Source: Clostridiales bacterium (GTDB lineage: Bacteria > Bacillota > Clostridia > Oscillospirales > Oscillospiraceae). From it: 42,803 nucleotides of DNA. The stretch spans positions 1 to 42,803 of the forward strand of contig SFIY01000022.1 in assembly GCA_004555205.1 (NCBI GenBank), given 5' to 3'. Of the stretch, positions 1-5,888 are shown piece after piece. The notes below the pieces were generated by a model, which had not been told where the DNA came from, ran no database searches, and saw only the letters and a program-made list of their open reading frames with translations. Both the position numbers and the translations under genes were made by a program. The stretch's first letter is position 1. Every line of letters starts with the position of its first letter.

Positions 1-1
1 G

Positions 2-124
2 ATGAATACGAATATCAATCTCATGCTGATCAAGCTCCACGAGCTTAACCGCATGGGCTGGCGGCTGAATCTGCCCTATGTACCCCGCTCTGACTTTCTC
101 AGGAATGTCAAGCCGGAGGGCTGA
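2..124 (+). CDS. hypothetical protein, possibly truncated by the window edge
   Basis: An open frame starting with ATG at the second base encodes about 40 residues and ends in TGA. It is rich in Leu and Asn with a Met-Gly-Trp-Arg core. No upstream sequence is available, so this may be the C-terminus of a longer gene. Its stop lies about 20 bases before the next start, and the SD of the next gene follows it directly, which fits an operon of small accessory genes. I do not recognise it. Confidence 0.35.
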   Translation: MNTNINLMLIKLHELNRMGWRLNLPYVPRSDFLRNVKPEG

Positions 125-143
125 TGCCAACTGGGAGGATGCT

Positions 144-449
144 ATGAAATATGTTCTGTACCGCTCTTTTGGGAGCATTGATAAGGATGTCCGCAAGCAT
201 GAGCTTGTTGCCGTCGAGTACGGAAAGGACATCAACGAAGTGACTGACGCGCTGATAAAGGCTGCTGCCAATGATCTGGCCGGTATGCCGGAATATGAGC
301 ATTTTGAGACGGCAGCATTCGCGCCTGAGCCGATCAAGGATTTTCGGCGTGTTAAACGCTATCAATATGAAATGATGGGAATTGTCTATCCGCAGTACGC
401 AGAGAAGAATATCCTGATTGAATACGGTATTACAGAGGCAGACAAATAA
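144..449 (+). CDS. hypothetical protein, 101 aa
   Basis: I chose the ATG at 144 because GGGAGG sits 5 bases upstream; the frame stays open further upstream but without a comparable SD. The product is a small acidic soluble protein beginning MKYVLYRSFG, with no signal peptide or membrane segment. Its first 30 residues look like a beta-rich start followed by an amphipathic helix (residues about 30-50). I do not recognise the family with certainty. Small proteins of this style are common in the cargo of clostridial conjugative elements, and the neighbouring genes are equally anonymous. It is followed after 20 bases by another unrecognised gene, probably in the same transcript. Confidence 0.65.
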   Translation: MKYVLYRSFGSIDKDVRKHELVAVEYGKDINEVTDALIKAAANDLAGMPEYEHFETAAFAPEPIKDFRRVKRYQYEMMGIVYPQYAEKNILIEYGITEADK

Positions 450-469
450 GAAAAGAGCAGGAACACAGT

Positions 470-1111
470 ATGGAGAATATCGTTTTTGACCGAAATTATG
501 AACTCACATCAGAAGACAATGGCTATGCTGATGCAGTCTACGAAAAGGCTATAGAACCGGATGGATTCTTCGCCTCCTTCGGGAAGAAAATGGATGCTAT
601 ACCCAAGATCATTGTGCCGGAGGATCAGGCGAACTATGAGTATCTGCTGGAACGCTGTGATCAGTTCGCGCAGGATCATCACGGACGGATTCACGCTGTT
701 GTGGACTATCAGCGCTTTCATTCCGAGATCAACCTGTATCTCAGGATGATTGAGTTTGACTGCGAGGAAGATATGTCCCTGCTGAAGGACATTGGAGAAA
801 GGGCGCATTATGTCTGCATTACGCCCGAAGAAGGCGGAGGTTTTCGCATTCACATCATGATCAACTACTTTCAGGAGTTGATGACAGACGAGCAGTGTGA
901 CTATCTGAAATACGAAACCATCATGGAGAATGCGGAGCTGGCCGATTTGCTGCAAATACCCGGACTGACACAGGAGCAGATGGAAGCCTCGCTAATTATG
1001 AAAGATATTGCGCAAACTGGGATTATATGTCATGGTGACGCTCCTTTCGTGATTTGGCGCGAAAAGGAAGGCGGCTCTGTACAATTTCTCGTATTTTGTT
1101 TCCCACCATAG
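470..1111 (+). CDS. hypothetical protein, 213 aa, C-terminus possibly aberrant
   Basis: Starts at ATG 470 about 10 bases after a short purine-rich SD-like stretch. The first ~180 residues form an acidic soluble protein with repeated Glu/Asp-rich helices and no membrane segment. The last ~35 residues change character: they are hydrophobic and aromatic and end in FCFPP, as if the reading frame continued into unrelated DNA after a junction. That would fit a truncated element gene fused to flanking chromosome, but cannot be proved from one sequence. No family is recognised. It lies directly downstream of the 101-residue gene on the same strand, so both probably belong to one accessory operon. No terminator is visible before the next gene. 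Confidence 0.6.
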   Translation: MENIVFDRNYELTSEDNGYADAVYEKAIEPDGFFASFGKKMDAIPKIIVPEDQANYEYLLERCDQFAQDHHGRIHAVVDYQRFHSEINLYLRMIEFDCEEDMSLLKDIGERAHYVCITPEEGGGFRIHIMINYFQELMTDEQCDYLKYETIMENAELADLLQIPGLTQEQMEASLIMKDIAQTGIICHGDAPFVIWREKEGGSVQFLVFCFPP

Positions 1112-1217
1112 GGGGATGGGGTTATTTTCGCCCGATTCCAATACCTGCATGAAAATATCTGTCTTGACAAACCCGCCGCTGTCGGGCAAACTGAGTAGTA
1201 GAAAGGAAGTGAGAGAT

Positions 1218-1679
1218 ATGCGTATGAAAAAGCTGGAACGCGATGAGGCATTTGCCGTGGAGGTGCTGAAAACAGCGCCCTTTGCCACCCTTGCCATGGC
1301 GGACGATGGCGGCAGGCCCTACTGCGTACCCGTCAACACGGTGTGGCACGACGGCGTGCTCTATTTCCACTGTGCCGGTGTGGGCGAAAAGTGGGAGATC
1401 CTGAAAAACGACCCTTGCGTCTGCCTGACTGCTGTCACAAACGCGTGCCTCATGCCGGCGTACTATGACACGGCCTACGATTGCGCTATGGTGAAGGGAC
1501 GGGCGGTGGTGGTCACGGACGAGACCGAGCGCCATGCGGCGATGCGCCTCATCGTGGCAGCCCTGGCACCGGAGCACCTGGACAGGCTGGACGAGCACAT
1601 GGCGCGGCGCATGGATGCCACGAAGATCGTGAAGATCGTGCCGGAGGAGATCACCGGCAAGCAGAATGTGAGGAAGTAA
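1218..1679 (+). CDS. pyridoxamine 5'-phosphate oxidase-like flavin-binding protein (NimA-type)
   Basis: The ATG at 1218 is preceded by GAAAGGAAGTGAGAG, giving a normal SD, and yields 153 residues. The N-terminus (basic helix, then APFATLAMADDGGRPYCVPV) is the typical start of the split-barrel PNPOx-like family that includes nitroimidazole-resistance NimA-type proteins. In that family a small beta barrel dimer binds FMN. The middle (VLYFHCAGVGEKWEILKNDP) matches the conserved second and third strands with the Lys that contacts the cofactor. Such proteins reduce or bind flavin substrates, but the physiological substrate is usually unknown. It appears monocistronic; a TTGACA at 1164 could be its -35 box, but the matching -10 is poor. 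Family assignment is solid, function is not. Confidence 0.85.
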   Translation: MRMKKLERDEAFAVEVLKTAPFATLAMADDGGRPYCVPVNTVWHDGVLYFHCAGVGEKWEILKNDPCVCLTAVTNACLMPAYYDTAYDCAMVKGRAVVVTDETERHAAMRLIVAALAPEHLDRLDEHMARRMDATKIVKIVPEEITGKQNVRK

Positions 1680-1749
1680 ACGATTCGCACAAAATTGTCA
1701 ATATACGCCGCTTTGACAGGCAGTATAAGGTTAAATGAATCAATAAAGA

Positions 1750-1779
1750 CGCACTGCAGGATGTTTATTCTGCAGTGCG
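1750..1779. other. perfect 10-bp inverted repeat
   Basis: CGCACTGCAG and CTGCAGTGCG flank a 10-base loop in the gap between the flavoprotein and the phosphatase. There is no T tract on either side, so it is a poor intrinsic terminator. It could be a mRNA-stabilising hairpin or an operator. Confidence 0.5.
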
Positions 1780-1818
1780 CTGCGTAAAGCAGGCGGAATA
1801 GGATAATGGGGGGTGGCT

Positions 1819-2280
1819 ATGAAGAGAGTGCTTGTGAAATCCGTCTTCGATGCGTTTGAGTATGTGATGCAGCACTATTATCCTGCCGGTATGGAGGATA
1901 TGGTGGAGAAAGCAGACACCTATGCGGTGATCTCGATTCAGGATACGCATACAGGAGGCTTTGGTCTTACCTTTACGGAGAACCGGTTCTGCAAAGGTGT
2001 TCTGACGCTGTATTTCGACGATGTGATCAGGGAAGTGGAGGGCGCCGTGGCTTTCACTGACGAAATGGCAGAGCAGGTCATTGCTTTCATAGACGACCAT
2101 AAAACCGTCGATACGCTCCTGGTGCATTGTTACGCAGGGCAATCCCGCTCCCGCGCTGTGGGGGCGTTCGCGGTAAAAATGCTGGGCGGAGACAATGCCG
2201 GGTACTTTACATCCGGCGCACCGAATCAATATGTTTACGATGTGCTGGAGTCGGCATGGATAAGGCACCTGCTGTCTTAA
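1819..2280 (+). CDS. small dual-specificity/tyrosine phosphatase-like protein
   Basis: I chose ATG 1819 (153 aa) because GGGGGG lies 5 bases upstream; a GTG at 1813 would place the SD inside the gene. Residues 103-112 read HCYAGQSRSR, the HCX5R signature loop of cysteine phosphatases, with Cys104 as nucleophile and Arg110 as phosphate ligand. The Asp pair near residues 67-68 (YFDDV) is a candidate general acid. The size is that of minimal bacterial dual-specificity phosphatases such as those annotated as protein-tyrosine-phosphatase-like. No membrane segment is present, so it should act in the cytoplasm. It is apparently monocistronic. The substrate cannot be told from sequence; a link to the tyrosine kinases near 23-26 kb is possible but unsupported by position. 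Confidence 0.75.
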   Translation: MKRVLVKSVFDAFEYVMQHYYPAGMEDMVEKADTYAVISIQDTHTGGFGLTFTENRFCKGVLTLYFDDVIREVEGAVAFTDEMAEQVIAFIDDHKTVDTLLVHCYAGQSRSRAVGAFAVKMLGGDNAGYFTSGAPNQYVYDVLESAWIRHLLS

Positions 2281-2328
2281 CTGCGCCGAAATGCGTCCTG
2301 CAAGGGGCGTGATTTGCCTGATTTCGGC

Positions 2329-2357
2329 TTGACACAGGGTGGCGTTTGGGGTAGATT
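2329..2357 (+). promoter_or_regulatory. sigma-A-type promoter of the aminotransferase gene
   Basis: TTGACA (2329-2334), a 17-base spacer and TAGATT (2352-2357) lie 30 bases before the start codon. The spacing is ideal and the -35 box perfect. Confidence 0.65.
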
Positions 2358-2387
2358 GTAAATAAAAGTGCGAAAGGAGCGGTCTCT

Positions 2388-3479
2388 ATGAAGATCAGAA
2401 ACGAATTGCTCTCGCAGGTGCGCAGCTATGCCGGACACACGCCTCACGCGACGGCGGACATGCTGGACTGCTCGCTGGGCGTGAACCCCTATGGGTTTCC
2501 GCCGGTAGTGCGGGAGGCATTTGCCGCTTTTGAGCCGGAGCGATTCTACCATTACCCACATTCCGACGCGCCGCGAAATGCCATCGTGTCGTACTGGGCG
2601 GACTACGCCTTCATCGAGCCGGAAAACATCGTGCTGACCGACGGCAGCGTGTCGGCGCTGTATCTGCTGTGCAACATTCTGGCCAAGAAGGGCGCGGAGG
2701 TGGTGGGATTCCTGCCCACCTTCACCGACATGGTGGAGTATTCCCGCATGATGGCCATGCGATATGTGGGCATCCCTGCCCGCCGGGAGGAGGGCTGGCG
2801 CATGGAGGTGTCGGATCTGGTGGACGCCATCAGCGCTGACACCAGTCTGGTATACATCGACCGTCCCAACAATCCCACCGGGCAGACGCTGTCGCTGGCG
2901 GACATCAGCCGGGTGTTGGATAAATGCGAGGAACTGGGTGTGTACGCCATTGTGGACGAGGCTTACGGCGATTTCCTGCCCCGGGAGGAATCGGCGGTGA
3001 CGCTGGGGCCGAAGTACAAGAATATCATCATTGTGCGGACCTTCTCCAAGGGCTATGGCCTGGCAGGACTGCGGGCCGGGTATATCATCACCGGACAGGA
3101 ACTGATTCGTTACATCAGCAAGGTGTCCAACCCCTACATGATGAGTGAGCTGTCCCGGGAGTTGTCCGCTGCCGCACTCAGCGACCGCAGCTATGCCGCC
3201 AGCCATGGGGCGGATTTTGCCGCCATGAAGCAGGCTTTGCGTGATGCCTGCGGCGTCGCGCTGTCCATGGCGGTTACAGACGATCGGATACCGATCTGCC
3301 TGCTGCAGCACAGGGATCCCCGGGCCGACCTGCAGGAGCTGCTGCTGGCGCAGGGTGTGCTGACCTGCTCGGGCGGAGAGTTTGAACCGCTGGACCGCAG
3401 CAGTGTCCGCCTGCGTGTACCCCGCAGGGAGGAAATGGGAAAACTGCTGGCTGCTGTGGAGCAGGTTAATAAAGAGTAA
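2388..3479 (+). CDS. PLP-dependent aminotransferase, HisC/CobD-like
   Basis: The start ATG follows GAAAGGAG. The 363-residue product is a fold-type I aminotransferase of the histidinol-phosphate aminotransferase / threonine-phosphate decarboxylase family. Visible landmarks in order are LDCSLGVNPYG near residue 26 (substrate loop), the PNNPTGQ cofactor loop near 160, DEAYGDF near 190 (Asp that pairs with the PLP pyridine nitrogen) and FSKGYGLAGLRAGY, whose Lys near residue 221 forms the internal aldimine. Length is normal for the family. There is no his or cob gene next to it, so whether it acts on histidinol phosphate, L-threonine phosphate or another amino acid cannot be decided. It has its own promoter and a strong terminator, so it is a single-gene unit. 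Confidence 0.85.
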   Translation: MKIRNELLSQVRSYAGHTPHATADMLDCSLGVNPYGFPPVVREAFAAFEPERFYHYPHSDAPRNAIVSYWADYAFIEPENIVLTDGSVSALYLLCNILAKKGAEVVGFLPTFTDMVEYSRMMAMRYVGIPARREEGWRMEVSDLVDAISADTSLVYIDRPNNPTGQTLSLADISRVLDKCEELGVYAIVDEAYGDFLPREESAVTLGPKYKNIIIVRTFSKGYGLAGLRAGYIITGQELIRYISKVSNPYMMSELSRELSAAALSDRSYAASHGADFAAMKQALRDACGVALSMAVTDDRIPICLLQHRDPRADLQELLLAQGVLTCSGGEFEPLDRSSVRLRVPRREEMGKLLAAVEQVNKE

Positions 3480-3528
3480 AAAAGGGATAAGACCGCCGGT
3501 ACTTACCGGTGGTCTTATCCCTTTTTAT
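3478..3528 (+). terminator. intrinsic terminator after the aminotransferase gene
   Basis: A long near-perfect stem (GGGATAAGACCGCCGGTA / TACCGGTGGTCTTATCCC) flanked by A and T runs begins inside the stop codon region and ends in TTTTTATAT. It can work in both directions. Confidence 0.9.
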
Positions 3529-3629
3529 ATGGGGCTATGCCGCGCCGTTCAAGTAATCCGCAAAGTTTTTTGCTGCTGATTGTATATTCGATAGGTAGCC
3601 TCTGTCGGCTGCAAAAAAGGAGGTGCGGC

Positions 3630-3704
3630 ATGATGGCAAAACAAAAGCCCTCCGCCCGGCGCCCGAAAGGAGACAATCCCTGCAAAACCGAATTTGGGAG
3701 TTGA
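3630..3704 (+). CDS. candidate 24-aa basic peptide
   Basis: Two tandem ATG codons follow a strong AAGGAGGTG ribosome binding site with a good spacer. The frame encodes a 24-residue Lys/Arg/Pro-rich peptide (MMAKQKPSARRPKGDNPC then six residues) and stops inside the -35 region of the tRNA-Thr promoter. The excellent SD is the only support; no family is recognised. It may be a small basic protein or a chance frame. Confidence 0.35.
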   Translation: MMAKQKPSARRPKGDNPCKTEFGS

Positions 3705-3729
3705 CGAAACGCAAAAAATGTGGTAAAAT
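3701..3729 (+). promoter_or_regulatory. promoter of tRNA-Thr
   Basis: TTGACG (3701-3706), a 17-base spacer and TAAAAT (3724-3729) lie 21 bases before the tRNA 5' end. Confidence 0.7.
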
Positions 3730-3750
3730 CCTCTTCGTGGTTTCACCCGT

Positions 3751-3826
3751 GCTTGTGTGGCTCAGTTGGTAGAGCAGCTCACTCGTAATGAGCAGGTCGC
3801 CGGTTCGAGTCCGGCCACAAGCTCCA
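3751..3826 (+). tRNA. tRNA-Thr(CGT)
   Basis: A complete cloverleaf. The acceptor stem is GCTTGTG/CACAAGC, the D arm GCTC-AGTTGGTA-GAGC, the anticodon stem GCTCA/TGAGC closing loop CTCGTAA (anticodon CGT, reading ACG), and the T arm GCCGG-TTCGAGT-CCGGC. The CCA tail is encoded at 3824-3826. It reads ACG codons, which are frequent in GC-rich genomes. Confidence 0.95.
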
Positions 3827-3984
3827 AAAAAGCACCCCAACGGGGTGCTTTTTTATTGAGCTTGTCCGGAATCGAAGTTTATGCCCGGTAGGGTAAGTCC
3901 GGCCACAAGCTCCAAAAAAGCACCCCGAGGGGGTGCTTTTTTATTGAGCTTGTCCGGAGTCGAAGTTGATCACCCGGTAGGGTA
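3808..3984 (+). repeat. tandem 88-bp duplication carrying the tRNA-Thr 3' end and its terminator
   Basis: Copy 1 (3808-3895) holds the last 19 bases of the tRNA, its terminator hairpin and about 50 bases of flank. Copy 2 (3896-3984) repeats all of this with a handful of substitutions and one inserted base. The second terminator loop differs (GAG instead of AAC) while the stem is kept. Copy 2 carries only the 3' part of the T arm and the acceptor strand with CCA, so it cannot make a tRNA. It looks like a tandem duplication or a remnant of site-specific integration at the tRNA 3' end. Confidence 0.85.
3826..3857 (+). terminator. terminator of tRNA-Thr
   Basis: AAAAAAGCACCCC, loop AAC, GGGGTGCTTTTTT directly follows the CCA end. 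The stem is perfect with a T run on both strands. Confidence 0.9.
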
Positions 3985-4026
3985 TATAAAAATGAGGCGG
4001 GATACCGTAAAAATATTTGTCATATG

Positions 4027-4062
4027 ACAGGACAATCTTTTGGCTGTCCTGTTTTTCTTTTT
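4027..4062 (+). terminator. intrinsic terminator upstream of spoVAD
   Basis: ACAGGACA and TGTCCTGT flank a 10-base loop followed by a long T tract (TTTTTCTTTTT). It isolates spoVAD from transcription coming through the tRNA repeat region. The remaining flank to the spoVAD start holds no convincing sigma-A or sigma-G promoter that I can defend. Confidence 0.75.
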
Positions 4063-4124
4063 GTCATTTCTCATAATTTTCCCGTATTGGTGGCAAACTA
4101 AGGCAAAATCAATGAGAGGTGAAA

Positions 4125-5153
4125 ATGATGGAAACAAAGCGCTTGGGCCGACAGACCGTGCAATTGGGCGAGGGCGTCAGCGTGGTGTCCTTTGCCAATA
4201 TCGGCGGCAAGCTGGAGAGCCAAGGCCCTCTGGCGGATTATTTTGACGAGCTGGAGCAGGATTCCTTCTTCGGCGCAAAGACCTGGGAACAGGGCGAATC
4301 CGCCATGCAGCAGCGTGCCTTGCAGCGCGCCCTGCAAAAGGGTGGACTGTCGGCAAGTGATTTGGACTATGTGTTGGCCGGCGATCTGCTGAACCAGTGC
4401 ATCGGTACTTCCTTCGGCCTGCGGAGCTTCGAGATCCCGTTCTACGGCCTTTACGGTGCGTGCTCCACCATGGGCGAGAGCTTGGCGTTGGCGGCCATGC
4501 TGATCGACGGCGGGTTTGCCCGGTTGGCAGCGGCCATGACTTCCTCCCACTACTGCACGGCGGAGCGACAGTACCGTATGCCTGTACCTTACGGCAACCA
4601 GCGCACGCCAACCCAGCAGTGGACGGCCACGGCAGCGGGCTGCTGTATCTTAGGAAAGCAGGGCGACGGGCCGTATATTACCCATGTGACCTGCGGCAAG
4701 ATCGTGGACAAGGGCATCACGGATGTGAACAACATGGGCGCGGCCATGGCGCCGGCGGCCTACGATACGCTTCGTGCGCTGCTGCGCGAAACCCATACCA
4801 AACCGTCGGACTACGATTTGATCGTCACAGGCGACCTGGGCGCATTGGGCCATGAGATCGTGGTGGATTTTTTCGCGCAGGACGGCATCGACATGACGAA
4901 AAACTACACCGACTGCGGTATGCTGCTGTACGATCTGAAGGGACAGGATATGCACGCCGGCGGCAGCGGCTGCGGCTGCAGCGCCGCCACCTTGAACGGC
5001 TATCTGCTGCAGGGCATGAGAGAACAACGCTGGCAGCGCATTGTCTTTGCGCCCACCGGCGCACTGCTCAGCCCCACCTCCTCGTTTCAGGGCGAGAGCG
5101 TACCCGGTATCTGTCACGCCGTGGTATTTTCCAACACGAAGGGAGAGGCATAA
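4125..5153 (+). CDS. spoVAD: stage V sporulation protein AD
   Basis: The start at ATG 4125 (or the adjacent ATG 4128) follows AGAGG; the product is about 342 residues, the usual SpoVAD length. SpoVAD has a thiolase-like fold and binds dipicolinic acid for uptake into the developing spore. Visible family features are VSFANIGGKLESQGPLADYF near the N-terminus, the LAGDLLNQCIG segment, FYGLYGACSTMGESL around the thiolase nucleophile position, and the GGSGCGCSA loop near residue 285. The stop codon abuts the spoVAE start, so the two are cotranslated. Unusually, spoVAC, which normally precedes spoVAD in Clostridia, is absent here: the upstream DNA is a tRNA gene and its duplication. Confidence 0.95.
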   Translation: MMETKRLGRQTVQLGEGVSVVSFANIGGKLESQGPLADYFDELEQDSFFGAKTWEQGESAMQQRALQRALQKGGLSASDLDYVLAGDLLNQCIGTSFGLRSFEIPFYGLYGACSTMGESLALAAMLIDGGFARLAAAMTSSHYCTAERQYRMPVPYGNQRTPTQQWTATAAGCCILGKQGDGPYITHVTCGKIVDKGITDVNNMGAAMAPAAYDTLRALLRETHTKPSDYDLIVTGDLGALGHEIVVDFFAQDGIDMTKNYTDCGMLLYDLKGQDMHAGGSGCGCSAATLNGYLLQGMREQRWQRIVFAPTGALLSPTSSFQGESVPGICHAVVFSNTKGEA

Positions 5154-5510
5154 ATGGATTACTTGAACGCGTTTATCTGCGGCGGCATTTTGTGCGCCAT
5201 CGGTCAGATTTTTATTGATAAGACGCAGCTTACGCCTGCGCGTATCCTTACCGGCTATGTGGTGGCAGGCGTGCTGCTGCAGGCTGTGGGCGTATATCAG
5301 TACCTTGTGGACTGGGGCGGCGCCGGCGCCACCGTGCCGTTGACCGGCTTTGGCTACAGCCTTGCCAAGGGCGTGGTGAAGGCTATCGGAGAAAAGGGCG
5401 CACTGGGCATTATCACCGGCGGACTGACGGCGACGGCAGGCGGTATCGCGGCAGCCGTGTTCTTCGGCCTGCTGGCGGCGCTGATTTTTAAGCCCGGCGA
5501 TAAACGCTGA
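5154..5510 (+). CDS. spoVAE: stage V sporulation protein AE
   Basis: The ATG directly follows the spoVAD stop with no gap. The 118-residue product is hydrophobic, with roughly three to four membrane segments (residues about 5-22, 33-52, 80-112), matching the SpoVAE(B) membrane subunit of the dipicolinate channel of the spore inner membrane. The conserved GFGYSLAKGVVKAI motif is present near residue 65. The partner SpoVAC, expected to form the channel with it, is not encoded in this window. The next gene, csoR, has its own promoter beginning 7 bases after the stop and is unrelated in function. Confidence 0.95.
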   Translation: MDYLNAFICGGILCAIGQIFIDKTQLTPARILTGYVVAGVLLQAVGVYQYLVDWGGAGATVPLTGFGYSLAKGVVKAIGEKGALGIITGGLTATAGGIAAAVFFGLLAALIFKPGDKR

Positions 5511-5516
5511 GGACAC

Positions 5517-5545
5517 TTGACAAATACCCTCCGGGGGTATATGAT
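5517..5545 (+). promoter_or_regulatory. copper-responsive csoR-copA promoter
   Basis: TTGACA (5517-5522), exactly 17 bases, TATGAT (5540-5545). The first CsoR-type operator fills the spacer, so repressor binding would exclude RNA polymerase. Confidence 0.85.
5524..5540. promoter_or_regulatory. CsoR-type operator 1
   Basis: ATACCCTCCGGGGGTAT is a 17-bp near-palindrome of the TACCC-n-GGGTA type known for CsoR repressors. It sits between the -35 and -10 boxes. Confidence 0.8.
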
Positions 5546-5560
5546 TATCCCAAGAGAAAT

Positions 5561-5577
5561 ATACCCCCAGGAGGTAT
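5561..5577. promoter_or_regulatory. CsoR-type operator 2, overlapping the csoR SD
   Basis: ATACCCCCAGGAGGTAT repeats the 17-bp operator architecture 37 bp downstream of operator 1. Its right half contains AGGAGGT, the ribosome binding site of csoR, so operator and SD share the same bases. Confidence 0.75.
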
Positions 5578-5582
5578 CTGAT

Positions 5583-5879
5583 ATGGAACATTGCGGTTGT
5601 CACAAAAGAAAAGAGCGCTCGGAAGAAGAGCGCAAGCGGCTTGTCAATCGGCTGAGCCGTATTGAGGGGCAGATCCGCGGCTTGCGGGAGATGGTGAATA
5701 ACGACGCCTATTGTCCGGATATTCTGATCCAGGTTTCGGCGGCCGGTGCGGCGCTGAACAGCTTCAGCAAGGAGCTGCTGGGGCAGCATATCCACACCTG
5801 CGTGGCGGACGGTATTCGCCGGGGCGACGATCAGGTAGTGGATGAGTTGGTAAGCGTGCTTGCCAAGCTGATGAAGTGA
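5583..5879 (+). CDS. csoR: copper-sensing transcriptional repressor, CsoR family
   Basis: The ATG at 5583 lies 8 bases after AGGAGG and gives 98 residues, a typical CsoR size; an upstream in-frame TTG lies in the promoter. The core LVNRLSRIEGQIRGLREMV is the family's N-terminal helix. The copper-binding triad is present as Cys44 (AYCPDIL), His69 and Cys73 (HIHTC), with the HxxxC spacing of Cu(I) sensors. An extra Cys-Gly-Cys-His lies at residues 4-7. In the family, Cu(I) binding releases the tetramer from DNA and derepresses efflux genes. Two operators at its own promoter indicate autoregulation. copA starts 9 bases after the stop, forming one operon. Confidence 0.95.
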   Translation: MEHCGCHKRKERSEEERKRLVNRLSRIEGQIRGLREMVNNDAYCPDILIQVSAAGAALNSFSKELLGQHIHTCVADGIRRGDDQVVDELVSVLAKLMK

Positions 5880-5888
5880 GGAAAGGCC

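Noticed and set aside
1164..1192. Promoter for the PNPOx-like gene
   Set aside because: The TTGACA is perfect but the hexamer at the right spacing (CAAACT) is poor.
3630..3704. 24-codon frame with strong SD as a sporulation peptide
   Set aside because: Kept only as a low-confidence feature; there is no family, no sporulation promoter and it runs into the tRNA promoter.
4063..4124. Sigma-G promoter for spoVAD
   Set aside because: A CATAAT-like box exists but no matching -35 element at correct spacing, so I did not list it.
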